Part shown: positions 45,722 through 55,000 of the stretch, piece by piece
How positions within the stretch are numbered: the first letter of the stretch is position 1
Layout: each line of letters starts with the position of its first letter
DNA from: Frankia alni ACN14a
Lineage (GTDB): Bacteria; Actinomycetota; Actinomycetes; Frankiales; Frankiaceae
Assembly (NCBI RefSeq): GCF_000058485.1
Contig: NC_008278.1
Location: forward strand, 3,466,962 to 3,530,961
Reading direction: 5' to 3'
DNA: 64,000 nt
Notes under the pieces: model-generated
Database searches by the model: none
Told to the model about the DNA's origin: nothing
Seen by the model: the letters and a program-made list of their open reading frames with translations, nothing else
Program-made: the position numbers and the translations under genes

Positions 45722-46238
45722 CCCAGACCGGCGCTGTCCGGGGCGCAGGCGGCCCGGGTGGGCGCACCGAGGGCTCCCTGCGGCGAGGTGCGGGCCTCGC
45801 GCTGCCGGCCTCACCTCGGCCTCGCTGCGGGGCGTGGCCCGACGAAGCGCCGGCGCGTCCTGCTCCTGTGCCGCGTCCTGTCCCGGGGCTGCGACACGGC
45901 CTGCGCTGCGGCTGCTGCCGGGCGGCGTCCGGGCGGCGTCCAGGCGGCGTCGGGGTGGCGTCCGGGTGGGCACCGGGCAGGGTCAGACGGGGGACGCCGT
46001 GGCAGCGTGCGGTCCGGCCCGAGGCGGTCCGGCTCGCCGGCAGGCCCGGTTCGGGCGCCGTCGGTGGTCACGATCCGTCTCCACTCACCTACTTCGTTCT
46101 GGGGGACCCCGGTGCGTTTCCGGAGTCCGGGTACGCGCTGTGGCCGGCCTCTGCGATTGATTTTCCACCGCCGGCCGACACTTGGATCGTGGCGATAATC
46201 ACCTTGGGTTGACTCTGGGGCGTGAATTGTTGCGCGGC

Positions 46239-46266
46239 CCACCTTCTACGTCGTGTAGAAAGGTGG
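46239..46266. other. Isolated hairpin in the long non-coding region
   Basis: CCACCTTCTAC, 5-nt loop, GTAGAAAGGTGG; one bulged base. No T run follows. It lies in the AT-richer part of the gap, so it could be a regulator site or part of a small RNA. Confidence 0.5.
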
Positions 46267-46470
46267 TTGAGGGCACGGGAAACACCGGTGGGACGGTGGC
46301 GCGACGGCCATTACGGCGCCTCCCGGCCGGACCCCCGAACTCGAGGCATGCCCAGCTGTCCACGCCGGTGAGGTTTCGATCCGCCCCGCCCCGCCCCGCC
46401 GCGCTCGGGCGGGGAACCGGCGGACATGGCGAAGAAGGCGACGACGGCAGGTGTCGTCGAGGGGCTGCGG

Positions 46471-46887
46471 CTACCCGAGAGCCCCGGTCTGGTGCAGCAG
46501 CGTCAGCGCGTCGGCGACGGCCCAGTGTTCGACCATGAGCCCGTCCCGGTACCGGGTGATATCCATGATGGCGAACTCGACCGGCCGGCCGGAGGCGGGA
46601 ACGCCGAACCACTCCCCGGTGTGCCGACCACGGAACACCTTGTGGGTGGAGACGACGTCGTCCGCACCGATGCAGTGCAGGAGCTCGACCTGGAAGTCCG
46701 AGAAGGCCGCATGCAGAGCCTCGGTGGCCACCCGTACCCCGTCCCGGCCGGGACTCTGCCCCGGGCTCGCCGTGTGATTGCGGAAGTCGGCGTGCACAAA
46801 TTCCTCGACAAGGTCCGCTCGGCCCTGACCCTGTACCCGTTCGACGAAGGTTCGCATGCGCTCGATGTTGGAGCGTGATTCCGCCAC
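46471..46887 (-). CDS. SnoaL-like polyketide cyclase / ester cyclase family protein
   Basis: 138 residues. It follows the SnoaL family pattern: NIERMRTFVERVQGQG helix, FVHADFRNHTASPGQSPGRDG, then GADDVVSTHKVFRGRHTGEW and ITRYRDGLMVEHWAVAD. GTG 46887 is the best start. It stands alone, with no polyketide genes nearby, so its ligand is unknown. Confidence 0.86.
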   Translation of the reverse strand: MAESRSNIERMRTFVERVQGQGRADLVEEFVHADFRNHTASPGQSPGRDGVRVATEALHAAFSDFQVELLHCIGADDVVSTHKVFRGRHTGEWFGVPASGRPVEFAIMDITRYRDGLMVEHWAVADALTLLHQTGALG

Positions 46888-47080
46888 GTCGCCTCACCCG
46901 TCTCGGCAGCAGGGACAATGTGTGCACCGCGGGAACATGTGCCCGATCGTCCCCGCGGCCACACCCCGGCGGCCCGGCGAGAAGCGGTGACAGAAGCAGG
47001 TCTGGAAAGAAACAAGCCGTGACGGCAGGAAGCCGTCACGGCAGGTGGCCTGGTGATCAGGTGATCAGGTGGTCGGGCGG

Positions 47081-47917
47081 TCAGGCGTTGATCGCGCCCC
47101 CGGCGAGCAGGCCGGCGAGCAGGACGGCGACGGCGACGCGGTAGATGATGAAGGCGTTGAAGTTGTGCCGGGCGACGAACTTGAGCAGCCACGCGATGGA
47201 GGCGTACGCGACGAAGAAGGACACCACCGTGCCCACCGCGAGCGGCGCGGCCGAGACGCCGCCGCCGACGGCGTCCTTCAGCTCGTACAGGCCGGCGCCG
47301 GTCAGGGCCGGAATGGAAAGGAAGAACGACAGCCGGGTGGCGGCGACGCGGTCGAGGTCGCGGATGAGACCGGTGGAGATCGTCGCGCCGGAGCGGGAGA
47401 AGCCCGGGAAGAGCAGGGCGAGGATCTGCGAGGTACCGACGATCATGGCGTCGGGCAGGGAGAGGTCGTCCTCGCCGCGCTTGTGCCGGCCGTACTGGTC
47501 GGCGAACCACATCAGCGCGCTGCCGGCGAGCAGCGAGGCGGCGACGACCCACAGGGAGGCGAGTGGGCCGTCGATGAGGGGCTTGGCGGCGAGCCCGACG
47601 AGGACGACGGGGATCGTCGCGTAGATGACCCACCAGGTGAACGTGTAGTCGTGGTTCGTCCGCGCCGCCGGATTGGCCAGGCCACGGCCCCAGGCGGTGA
47701 CGAAGCGGCGGATGTCGGCGAAGAAGTAGACGAGGACGGCCGCGATCGCGCCGACCTGGATGACGGCGGTGAAGCCGACGACCGCCTTGTCGTCCACCTG
47801 GATGTCCATCAGCCCCTCGGCGATCTTCAGGTGGCCGGTGGAGGAGATCGGGAGGAACTCGGTCAGCCCCTCGACGACGCCGAGGATGATGGCCTGTCCG
47901 ACGCTGATCGCGCTCAC
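47081..47917 (-). CDS. uppP: Undecaprenyl-diphosphatase
   Basis: 278 residues, about eight membrane segments. Catalytic motifs EGLTEFLPISSTGHL near the N-terminus and PGFSRSGATIS near residue 170 are diagnostic for UppP (BacA). It recycles the lipid carrier for peptidoglycan by removing a phosphate from undecaprenyl diphosphate. GTG 47917 has AAGGA about 10 bases upstream; a 40-residue in-frame extension is Ala/Arg-rich without support. The gene is followed upstream by a DedA gene on the same strand, separated by about 170 bp. Confidence 0.94.
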   Translation of the reverse strand: MSAISVGQAIILGVVEGLTEFLPISSTGHLKIAEGLMDIQVDDKAVVGFTAVIQVGAIAAVLVYFFADIRRFVTAWGRGLANPAARTNHDYTFTWWVIYATIPVVLVGLAAKPLIDGPLASLWVVAASLLAGSALMWFADQYGRHKRGEDDLSLPDAMIVGTSQILALLFPGFSRSGATISTGLIRDLDRVAATRLSFFLSIPALTGAGLYELKDAVGGGVSAAPLAVGTVVSFFVAYASIAWLLKFVARHNFNAFIIYRVAVAVLLAGLLAGGAINA

Positions 47918-48090
47918 GTGATGGCTGTCCTTGATGGTCTCGGATGCGGTACTCGCCCGGGATGCGGCGCCCGGCCCGGGACGCGCTGCTCGGGCGGTGC
48001 CGGCTCGGGATGCGGCACGGGTCTGCGGATTCGGCACTGGCCCGGGCTCGCCGCCGCGGGCGGGCGGAGCCTGACCGGGAGCATGCTAGA

Positions 48091-48768
48091 TCACTGGTCG
48101 TGTGAGGACGATGTGACCCCCCCGGGTGCCTGCCCGGGGCGCGCCCGGCGATGGGCGCGGTACTCGCGCAGCACCGGGATGGCCGAGACCAGCACGATCA
48201 GCAGCGAGATCGGGATCATGTAGCGCTCGATGGGAATGGTCCGGCCCAGCGCGTAGCCGAGCAGCGTCACCCCGGCGGCCCACAGCACCCCGCCGATCAG
48301 GTTGAACGTCGTGAACACCCGCACCGGCATCCGCACGACGCCGGCCAGCGGATTCAGGAACGTGCGGACGACCGGCACGAACCGGGCGAGCACGACGGCC
48401 TTGCCGAACCCGTACCTGTCGAGCACCCCGCGGGCCCGCTCGACGTATTCCTGGCGGAAGAACCGGGAGTTCGGCCGCTCGAACAGCCGCGGGCCGGCCC
48501 GCCGTCCGATCAGATAGCCGGTCTGCGCCCCGGCGACCGCCGCGACGCAGGCGCCGAGCAGCACCGCGGGCAGGTGCAGGTGAGGTCCTGACGCGGCGGC
48601 GTCGCCGGCGCAGAAGGCCCCGGCGAGAAACAGCAGCGAATCACCCGGCAGGAAGAATCCCACGAACAGACCGGTCTCCGCGAAGATGACGACCATCAGG
48701 CCGAACACTCCGACGGAGGACACGATCGACGACGGATCGAGAATATTCAGCGCGATATCGCTGGACAC
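48091..48768 (-). CDS. DedA family membrane protein
   Basis: 225 residues with about five membrane segments. The DedA signature is visible as FAETGLFVGFFLPGDSLLFLAG near the N-terminus and ARFVPVVRTFLNPLAGVVRM (about 130-150). DedA proteins help move lipid carriers such as undecaprenyl phosphate or phospholipids across the membrane, consistent with the neighbouring uppP. GTG 48768, GAGGGA six bases upstream. Confidence 0.9.
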   Translation of the reverse strand: MSSDIALNILDPSSIVSSVGVFGLMVVIFAETGLFVGFFLPGDSLLFLAGAFCAGDAAASGPHLHLPAVLLGACVAAVAGAQTGYLIGRRAGPRLFERPNSRFFRQEYVERARGVLDRYGFGKAVVLARFVPVVRTFLNPLAGVVRMPVRVFTTFNLIGGVLWAAGVTLLGYALGRTIPIERYMIPISLLIVLVSAIPVLREYRAHRRARPGQAPGGVTSSSHDQ

Positions 48769-48926
48769 GACAGGTCCCTCTCACCCGGGCGGCGACACGA
48801 CGGCGGCGGGAGAGGCATCGATGATCACCGGCCCGCCGTCACCCACCCTGCCGGGACGACGATGTGAAGGCCGTGTGAGCGGCCATTTCTGCCCGCCTGC
48901 CCGGCCGACCAGGCGGCCAGCCCGTT

Positions 48927-49796
48927 TCACCGCGCGGCGGTGCGGGCCTGCCGGCGGTATCCGTGGACGACCAGCAGGACGAGCACGCCGAACAGGATCG
49001 CCGAGGCACCCGAGGTGCCGTAGGCGAGGCCGCCCCTGGCCGTCGGCTTGGTGAGCAGATCGCCCAGGGTCGCGCCCATCGGGCGAGTCAGCACGAAGGC
49101 CGACCAGAACAGCAGCGTGGTCGGGAGGCGGCGGCTGTACCAGGCGACCGCGATGACCGCCAGCAGGGACCAGATCAGTGCCGCTCCGCCGGCATAACCG
49201 AGGCCCGAACTGTCGGACAGGAAATCGCCCAGTGAGGTTCCCAGCGTGTTCGACAGCAGAATGGCGGTCCAGTACAGCAGTTCGACCCGGAAGGTGACGG
49301 GCCGGGTGATGTCGAAGGTGTGTCCGGAGCGCCACCAGGCCGCGAACAACAGCAGGAGCAGCCCGAGCAGAATCGCCGCGCCCCGCGGATAGCCGAGGCC
49401 GAGGGTCCGGTTGGCGAAGTCCGACATGGTGGTCCCGGCCATGCTGGTCGCGAGGATGACCGTCCAGTAGAGCCCGGGATGGAGGCGGTCGGCGCGGACC
49501 TGGACCGTCAGGCTGACGAGGAACAGCGCGATGAACAGGACCGAGCTGGCGGCGTAGCCGACCTTCATCGTCTGGGCCAGCAGATCGCCGCCGGTCTCGC
49601 CCAGGGTCGTCGCGACGATCTTCGTGATCCAGAACAGGAGGGTGACCCGGGGGATCTTGCTGGCCGCCGGCAGGGCCCGGGCGGCGGCGCCCGGCCGGCG
49701 CCGCTGCCCGGGGACCTCGGTGGGCGGGGCGCCGGCCACCTCGGCGGGTGGCGCCGGCGCCGGATCTTCAGGATGCACCGAGGCGCGCTCCACCAC
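48927..49796 (-). CDS. COG4705-like membrane protein with four internal repeats
   Basis: 289 residues, about eight membrane segments after a Pro/Ala-rich tail (residues 1-45). A segment of the type LFW/YW-x-x-(I/V)-x-x-x-x-x-GT-x-x-(G/S)D followed by LGY-x-x-G-A recurs four times, ending about residues 70, 130, 195 and 250. Similar proteins are annotated as uncharacterised membrane-anchored proteins. It has a paralogue 150 bp upstream (49947). Function unknown. The start may be one codon later (GTG pair at 49796/49793). Confidence 0.75.
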   Translation of the reverse strand: MVERASVHPEDPAPAPPAEVAGAPPTEVPGQRRRPGAAARALPAASKIPRVTLLFWITKIVATTLGETGGDLLAQTMKVGYAASSVLFIALFLVSLTVQVRADRLHPGLYWTVILATSMAGTTMSDFANRTLGLGYPRGAAILLGLLLLLFAAWWRSGHTFDITRPVTFRVELLYWTAILLSNTLGTSLGDFLSDSSGLGYAGGAALIWSLLAVIAVAWYSRRLPTTLLFWSAFVLTRPMGATLGDLLTKPTARGGLAYGTSGASAILFGVLVLLVVHGYRRQARTAAR

Positions 49797-49946
49797 GCGG
49801 GGACCCGAGATGTTGCTTAAAGTGCCTTGTCATGCGCCCAGCGTAGGGATCGTGGATGTGAAGAGCATGTAGCCGGACCACCACACCCACCGCACGCTGC
49901 GAGCATCCGGCCAAAGATCTCTCGGGGACGCGGCACCCGGGCCGCG

Positions 49947-50780
49947 CTACCGCCGCAGCGCGCGGTCCTGCGGGGAGTCGTCCGGATGGGTGGGCTGCGG
50001 GATGGCCGCGGGAGGGATCTGCTGGCGCTGGATGTCGCGGCGGGTGACGGTGACGTAGGCGACGAGCGCGACGATCAGGACGGTGGCGATCGCGCTGACG
50101 ACCCCGTCGCCGAGGCCGACCCCGGTGCGGTCGTGCGGCTTGCCGAGCCAGTCGGCGAACGAGGCGCCGAGCGGGCGGGTGACGATGTAGGCCAGCCAGA
50201 ACGCGGCGACCTCGCCCAGCCCGAACCGCCACCAGGCGATCGCCGGCAGGGCGATGATCACCGCGAACATGATGCCGGAGGGCAGGAAGCCGAGGTGCAG
50301 CGTGCTCGCCGTCAGATCCCCGAGGGCGGTGCCGAGCGCGAAGGTCGCGAGCACGGTGCACCAGTAGTAGGTCTCCCGGCGGCGGGTGACGATGCTGTGG
50401 ATGGACAGCGTCCCCTCGCTGCGGTGCCACCGGCGGAACACCACGGCCAGCACGACGGCGTAGAAGATGGTCGTGCCGATGTGGCCGAACGGCGGCCCGT
50501 CGGCGGCCATGGTGCCGAACACGGCCAGCATCACCACGGCGAACCAGTAGACCGGCGCCTGGTAGCGCCGCGACCGGAACTGCAGCCAGAGTGCCGCGAC
50601 GAAACCGAGCAGGCCGATCGCCGCCGCCAGCACCAGGTTCACCCCGGCGAGGAAGTCCGCGGTGGCCTCACCCATCCCGGTGGTGAGGATCTTGATGACC
50701 CAGAACAGGGCCGTGATCTCGGGGACCTTGGGCGCGAGGGGCTCACGGCCGCGGATCAGGCGGTGGGACTTCGACCGCAT
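49947..50780 (-). CDS. COG4705-like membrane protein, paralogue of the gene at 48927
   Basis: 277 residues with about eight membrane segments. The same repeat appears: LFWVIKILTTGMGEATADFL, YWFAVVMLAVFGTMAAD, YYWCTVLATFALGTALGDL, FWLAYIVTRPLGASFADWL. ATG 50780 has GGAAAGAG eight bases upstream; ATG 50807 or GTG 50828 would add 9 or 16 residues. The C-terminal tail is Pro/Gln/Asp-rich. Two such genes lie side by side; function unknown. Confidence 0.75.
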   Translation of the reverse strand: MRSKSHRLIRGREPLAPKVPEITALFWVIKILTTGMGEATADFLAGVNLVLAAAIGLLGFVAALWLQFRSRRYQAPVYWFAVVMLAVFGTMAADGPPFGHIGTTIFYAVVLAVVFRRWHRSEGTLSIHSIVTRRRETYYWCTVLATFALGTALGDLTASTLHLGFLPSGIMFAVIIALPAIAWWRFGLGEVAAFWLAYIVTRPLGASFADWLGKPHDRTGVGLGDGVVSAIATVLIVALVAYVTVTRRDIQRQQIPPAAIPQPTHPDDSPQDRALRR

Positions 50781-50956
50781 CGAGTGCTCTTTCCGGACGG
50801 GGGACATGGGCCGTCCGAAGAACATCACGCGGCCCGTGTGAGGACCGTGTGAGCGCGACGCCCCGGCCGGCGCTGCGCGGGTGAAACGGCGTGCAACGAA
50901 TATTCTGGCCTTCTACTATTGGATTCCTGTTTCGGCCGTTCGGCCGTTCTCGGGGG

Positions 50957-52624
50957 ATGGGTGGGGAACGTCTCGTGCAAGGTCATGTTCGGCGCCGGCT
51001 GATCGCCGTGCTCTGCGTTCTGGGCGGCGTGCTGGCCCTCGCCTGCTGGCTGGTGGCGGTCCTGTCGCCGGTGCCGTTCGCCTGGGCGGTGACGGGCGGG
51101 GTGGCCGTCGTCGCCGTCCAGTACCTGGTCGCGCCGTGGGTCATCGCCTGGCTCGTCCCGGCGACGGAGCTCGTCCGCACGGCCGACGGGTACCGCAGCG
51201 ACGAGCCGGTGGCCGCGATCGTCGCGCGCCAGTGCCGGGCGGGCGGCCTGCCCCTGGTCCGGCTCGGCATCGTCGAGGACGGCGAACCGAACGCGTTCAC
51301 CTTCGGCCGCAGCCGCCGCGACAGCCGGGTGTGGATCTCCCGTGGGCTGCTGGACCGGCTCGACGAGCGCGAGGTCGAGGCGGTCGTGGCGCACGAACTC
51401 GGCCACGTCGCGCACCGGGACGTGGCCGTGATGACCGCGGCCAGCCTCATCCCGGCGGTCCTCTACTTCGCGACGGCCGGTGGGCGCGCCGCCGACCGGC
51501 CGGGCGGCAACGACCTCAACCGGCTGCTCGCCTTCGCCGCCTACCTCGCCGCGCAGCTCGCGCTGCTCGGCTTCGCCCGGGCCCGCGAGTTCGGCGCCGA
51601 CCACGCCTCCTGCCGCGCCACCGGCGACGGCGACGCGCTGTGCTCGGCGCTGGTCCGCATCGCCTACGGCATCGACGAGGTGGGCCGTGAGCGGGCCGCG
51701 CGGATCGCCGCGCTGCGCGCCGACGACGAGAACCGTCAGGCCCGCCGCCTCGCCCGCCGGGCGGCCCGGATCCGCTCGACCGGCGCGTTGGGGATCGCCG
51801 GCCCGGGTGGCCTGCCCGCCGCCGGGCTGCTCGGCCCGGGACTGCCGCCCGAGCGCATCGCCGCGGCGATGCGGTGGGAGAACACCAGTCCGTGGGCGCG
51901 CTGGGGGGAACTGTTCGCCACCCATCCGCTCGTCGTGCACCGCATCGCGGCGCTCGAACGCAGCGGCCTGCCGGGCGCCCCGACCCGCTGGGGGGCGGTG
52001 CGCGCGGCCGCGGCGGCCCGGCCGGGGGAGCGGACGGCGGCCCGTGGCCGGTTCCTGGTGGAACTTCCCCTGCACCTCGGTGGCTGGGCGTGCCTGGTCG
52101 CCGCCCTCACCGTCGCCCAGCACCACCTGGACGTAGGCGGCCCGCGGACGGTCGCGGTGCTGGTGGCCGCCGCCGGGGTGCTGCTCGTCGTCCGCGCGGC
52201 GCTGCGCAGCCCGCTGGGCGCGCCCGAGCCGGTGGACGAGGCCGCGAGCCTGCTCGAACGCCTCGACGCGGGCCCGGTCGGCGCGGTGCCCGTCAGCCTG
52301 CGCGGCCGGATCGTCGGTCGGGGCGGCTACGTCGCCTCCCCGGACTTCGTCCTCGCCGACGACAGCGGCATCGTGCCGATCGTCTACCTGCAGCCGTTTC
52401 CCGGCGCGCGGACCTTCTTCGGGCTGACCGGGGCCGACGCCTTCGTGGACCAGGAGGTGCTGGTCACCGGCTGGTTCCTGCGCGCGCCCGGCCCGTACGT
52501 CGAGCTGCGCTCGATCACCGGCGCCTCGGGGCACACCGCCCGAAGCTGGCAGTTCGTCGCTCGCTACGCCCTGTCGCTGGCCGTGCTGCTTGTCGGGGCC
52601 GTCCTGCTCGCCCTGAACCTGTAG
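50957..52624 (+). CDS. M48-family membrane metalloprotease with C-terminal extension
   Basis: 555 residues. Two N-terminal membrane segments (about 12-55), then the zinc motif HELGH (146-150) and a later REFGADHASCRA segment supplying the third ligand. An Arg/Ala insert and a second pair of hydrophobic stretches follow, then a C-terminal domain (about 435-530) of beta-strand character: VSLRGRIVGRGGYVASPDFVL, IVPIVYLQPFPG and LVTGWFLRAPG. A last membrane segment ends the protein. A promoter-like TACTAT (50914-50919) makes ATG 50957 the better start; GTG 50891 is possible. Confidence 0.85.
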   Translation: MGGERLVQGHVRRRLIAVLCVLGGVLALACWLVAVLSPVPFAWAVTGGVAVVAVQYLVAPWVIAWLVPATELVRTADGYRSDEPVAAIVARQCRAGGLPLVRLGIVEDGEPNAFTFGRSRRDSRVWISRGLLDRLDEREVEAVVAHELGHVAHRDVAVMTAASLIPAVLYFATAGGRAADRPGGNDLNRLLAFAAYLAAQLALLGFARAREFGADHASCRATGDGDALCSALVRIAYGIDEVGRERAARIAALRADDENRQARRLARRAARIRSTGALGIAGPGGLPAAGLLGPGLPPERIAAAMRWENTSPWARWGELFATHPLVVHRIAALERSGLPGAPTRWGAVRAAAAARPGERTAARGRFLVELPLHLGGWACLVAALTVAQHHLDVGGPRTVAVLVAAAGVLLVVRAALRSPLGAPEPVDEAASLLERLDAGPVGAVPVSLRGRIVGRGGYVASPDFVLADDSGIVPIVYLQPFPGARTFFGLTGADAFVDQEVLVTGWFLRAPGPYVELRSITGASGHTARSWQFVARYALSLAVLLVGAVLLALNL

Positions 52625-52675
52625 ACGCGGCCGGGGGCATGCCCCCGGCGCGCGGGTGGGGACGTGACGGGATGA

Positions 52676-53104
52676 TCAGGAACCGGTGGGCAGGAGCTCG
52701 ACGACGGGGATGAGGCGGCTCACGGCCGCCTGCAACTCGGTGAACTGCGGGTAGCGGGCGGCCTGCCGGGCGTACATCTCGTCGCGCTTCTCGCCGTGCA
52801 CCTCCGTGGCGGTGACCTGCAGCCGCCGGCCCTCGACCTCGATGGTGGCCTGCGGGTTCGCGCGCAGGTCGTGCAGCCAGCGCGGGTCCTCGTCGACGCC
52901 CGGGTTGACGGCGTAGACGAAGTACCGGTCGGCGTCGGCGTAGAAGTTCAGCGGGCTGACGTGGGGCGTCCCGTCGGCCTCCGCGCCGGTGACCAGCAGG
53001 AGCAGGGTGGCTCCCGTGTACTTGCCGGCGGGTCGGCCGCCGTTGGCCCGGAACGCCTCGACGAACTCGTCGATCTCCTGCGTGCTGAACATTTTCTGGC
53101 TCAT
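52676..53104 (-). CDS. Deazaflavin/FMN-dependent nitroreductase-family protein (split beta-barrel)
   Basis: 142 residues. It belongs to the DDN-like or PNP-oxidase-like flavin reductases: GGRPAGKYTGATLLLLVTGAEADG, HVSPLNFYADADRYFVYAVN, then RWLHDLRANPQATIEVEGR with the usual Trp/Leu and Asn-Pro signature. In actinobacteria these often use cofactor F420. ATG 53104 at the start of MSQKMFSTQEID. Stands alone. Confidence 0.85.
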   Translation of the reverse strand: MSQKMFSTQEIDEFVEAFRANGGRPAGKYTGATLLLLVTGAEADGTPHVSPLNFYADADRYFVYAVNPGVDEDPRWLHDLRANPQATIEVEGRRLQVTATEVHGEKRDEMYARQAARYPQFTELQAAVSRLIPVVELLPTGS

Positions 53105-53426
53105 CGGTTCGCCTTTTCTCCTGGTGCCGCGAACCGCGCGGGAGGGATCGGCCGCCGGGCCGGCAGCGCGCGTTCACCGGGCGCGGCGCGCGCGTTGCCG
53201 TCACCGACGGGCGGAGTCGCAAGCCGATGGCGCTCGCCGCGCGGACAGACATCCGGGATACGTCCGGCCCTCGGACCGTCGCGATGGGACGTCCTTCACG
53301 CCGCCGACGGCAGGGCCGTGGCCAGGGCGTCCGGACGTGGGACCGGTAGGCGAACCGGTGGGCTGTGGCCGGTCCCACGCCTCGGAGTGGTACGAGCGAA
53401 CCGTCAGGCGGCGTCGTGCGGGGACC
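53105..53426. other. 322-bp gap, nothing recognised
   Basis: GC-rich gap between two minus-strand genes. No repeat, terminator or coding frame with a ribosome site was recognised in it. Confidence 0.5.
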
Positions 53427-54566
53427 TCAGGACGTGCGGGGGAAGTTGTAGAGCGTCCGCGCGTTCGTCTCGACCATCCGCAGGGCCTCGTCGTCGGGGA
53501 CGTTGATCAGCGCCTCGGCGAGCAGCTTGCGGGTGTTCGGCCAGTTGCTGTCGGAGTGCGGGTAGTCGCTCTCGAACATGATGTTGTCGACGCCGATGCG
53601 GTGGCGTGCCTCGATGCCGGCCTCGTCGACGATGAAGCACCCGTAGATGTGGTCGCGGAACAGCTCGCTGGGCCGCACCTCGGTGTTGACGTCGTTGTAC
53701 CAGCGGTGACGCTCCCACACGTAGTCGATCCGCTCGAGCATGTAGGGCATCCAGCCGATGCCGCCCTCGGACAGCGCGATCTTGATTTGCGGGAACCGGT
53801 GGAAGACGGGGGAGAGCAGCAGCTCGGACGTCGCCGACATGGAGTTCAGGGCGAACAGCGAGATCGCGACGGTGAAGTTGGTCGTGGCCGCCTCGGGGGA
53901 GCACTGCGGCGACCCGCCGGAGCCGAAGTGCAGGCAGATCGGCAGGCCGGTCTCGCTGGCGGCGGCGAGCACCGGGTCCCAGTGGGTGGTGTGCCAGGAC
54001 GGCAGGCCGAGGCGGTCGGGCAGTTCGGGGAAGGTGATGCTGCGCGCGCCCAGCGCGGCGGTCCGCCGGATCTCGGCGGCGGCGGCCTCGACGTCCCAGT
54101 AGGGCACCATCATCAGCGGGATCTGCCGGTCGGGCGCGGCGGCGCACCACTCGTCGAGGATGAAGTCGTTGTAGGCCCGGACGGTCTCGGTGGCCAGCGC
54201 CAGGTCCTGCGAGGCGGCGAGCACGCTGCCGGCGAAACCGGCGAAGTTCGGGAAGCAGAGCTGGGCGTGAATGCCTTCCTCGTCCATGTCCCGGATGCGG
54301 TCGGCGATGCGGTAGCAGCCCGGTAACATGTCGTCATAGCTGCGGGGGTCGAGCCCGAAGTCCTTCGGGCTCTTGCCGGCCACCGCGTTGAGGGCGAAGT
54401 TGCCGGCCCGGCGGCCCTCGTAGATCCACCAGTCGTTGCCGTCCTCGGCGCGTTCGATGCGCGGGCAGACGTCCTGGTACTTCGCGGGCATGCGATCGAG
54501 CCAGACGCGCGGGTGCTCGATCACGTGATCGTCTACCGAGACGATCTGGGCGTTGGCGGGCAGCAT
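53427..54566 (-). CDS. Amidohydrolase 2 (ACMSD-like) metal-dependent hydrolase/decarboxylase
   Basis: 379 residues. It starts ANAQIVSVDDHVIEHP, containing the DxH metal motif; later metal and active-site segments are CLHFGSGG, ALSEGGIGW and DNIMFESDYPHSDSNWP, characteristic of the amidohydrolase 2 family that includes decarboxylases of aromatic acids. ATG 54566 with AGGAGG five bases before it, an unusually strong site. Stands alone on the minus strand. Substrate unknown. Confidence 0.9.
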   Translation of the reverse strand: MLPANAQIVSVDDHVIEHPRVWLDRMPAKYQDVCPRIERAEDGNDWWIYEGRRAGNFALNAVAGKSPKDFGLDPRSYDDMLPGCYRIADRIRDMDEEGIHAQLCFPNFAGFAGSVLAASQDLALATETVRAYNDFILDEWCAAAPDRQIPLMMVPYWDVEAAAAEIRRTAALGARSITFPELPDRLGLPSWHTTHWDPVLAAASETGLPICLHFGSGGSPQCSPEAATTNFTVAISLFALNSMSATSELLLSPVFHRFPQIKIALSEGGIGWMPYMLERIDYVWERHRWYNDVNTEVRPSELFRDHIYGCFIVDEAGIEARHRIGVDNIMFESDYPHSDSNWPNTRKLLAEALINVPDDEALRMVETNARTLYNFPRTS

Positions 54567-55000
54567 GTGATCCTCCTAGGGGACAACGGCCGATCCGCTC
54601 CGTGGAGAAGTCCCGATCTTCTGACAAGTACGTCACATTTTTAGGAGCCGCGCAAGGGGCGGCCGCCAACCGTTGGCGCGAGGGAATCTGACGGCCGCGT
54701 CGCAGTGTGACCGAGGCGCGACGCGGGAGCGGACCGGCGACGGCGGCGACGCGCTGCCCACACCCAGCTCACCCCAGGCGTGTTGTGCCCGCGGGATCGG
54801 GTAGCGCTGACCCGTCGGCCCAGGCCGGGCCGGCTGCGGTGGCCACCATGGTCGCGGGCCGGCATGGTCGCGGGCCGGCCTGGTCGCGGGCCGGCGGCCA
54901 GCCGGATGTCCCCGGTTCATCCCGGACGGCGTGCACAGCGACCGGCGTCCGCATCGGACGGCAACGATCGGCTCATCCCGAAGCGAGAAGGAGACCTGGC
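54567..55000. other. 434-bp divergent gap with a 16-bp repeat
   Basis: Divergent region between the amidohydrolase and hemerythrin genes. An AT-richer stretch (54615-54645) presumably holds the amidohydrolase promoter. Three units of (A/C)TGGTCGCGGGCCGGC lie at 54848-54895. No coding frame is convincing. Confidence 0.6.
54848..54895. repeat. Three 16-bp tandem repeats
   Basis: Three head-to-tail units ATGGTCGCGGGCCGGC (first base varied in the last) precede the hemerythrin gene by about 100 bp. Confidence 0.9.

Larger units (their letters stand above)
45598..46470. other. 873-bp region without a supported gene
   Basis: The largest non-coding stretch in the window, between the bkd operon start and a SnoaL gene. 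It holds a tandem 16-bp repeat (45674-45721), a looser run of GGCGGCGTCC-like units (about 45915-45965), a strong hairpin (46239-46266) and an AT-richer stretch (46130-46270). Frames here are Arg/Pro-rich with no ribosome sites. It probably contains the bkd promoter and could hide a small RNA. Confidence 0.6.

Noticed and set aside
45811-46242. 143-codon minus-strand frame in the long gap before the SnoaL gene
   Set aside because: Arg/Pro-rich, no domain and no ribosome site; more likely non-coding.
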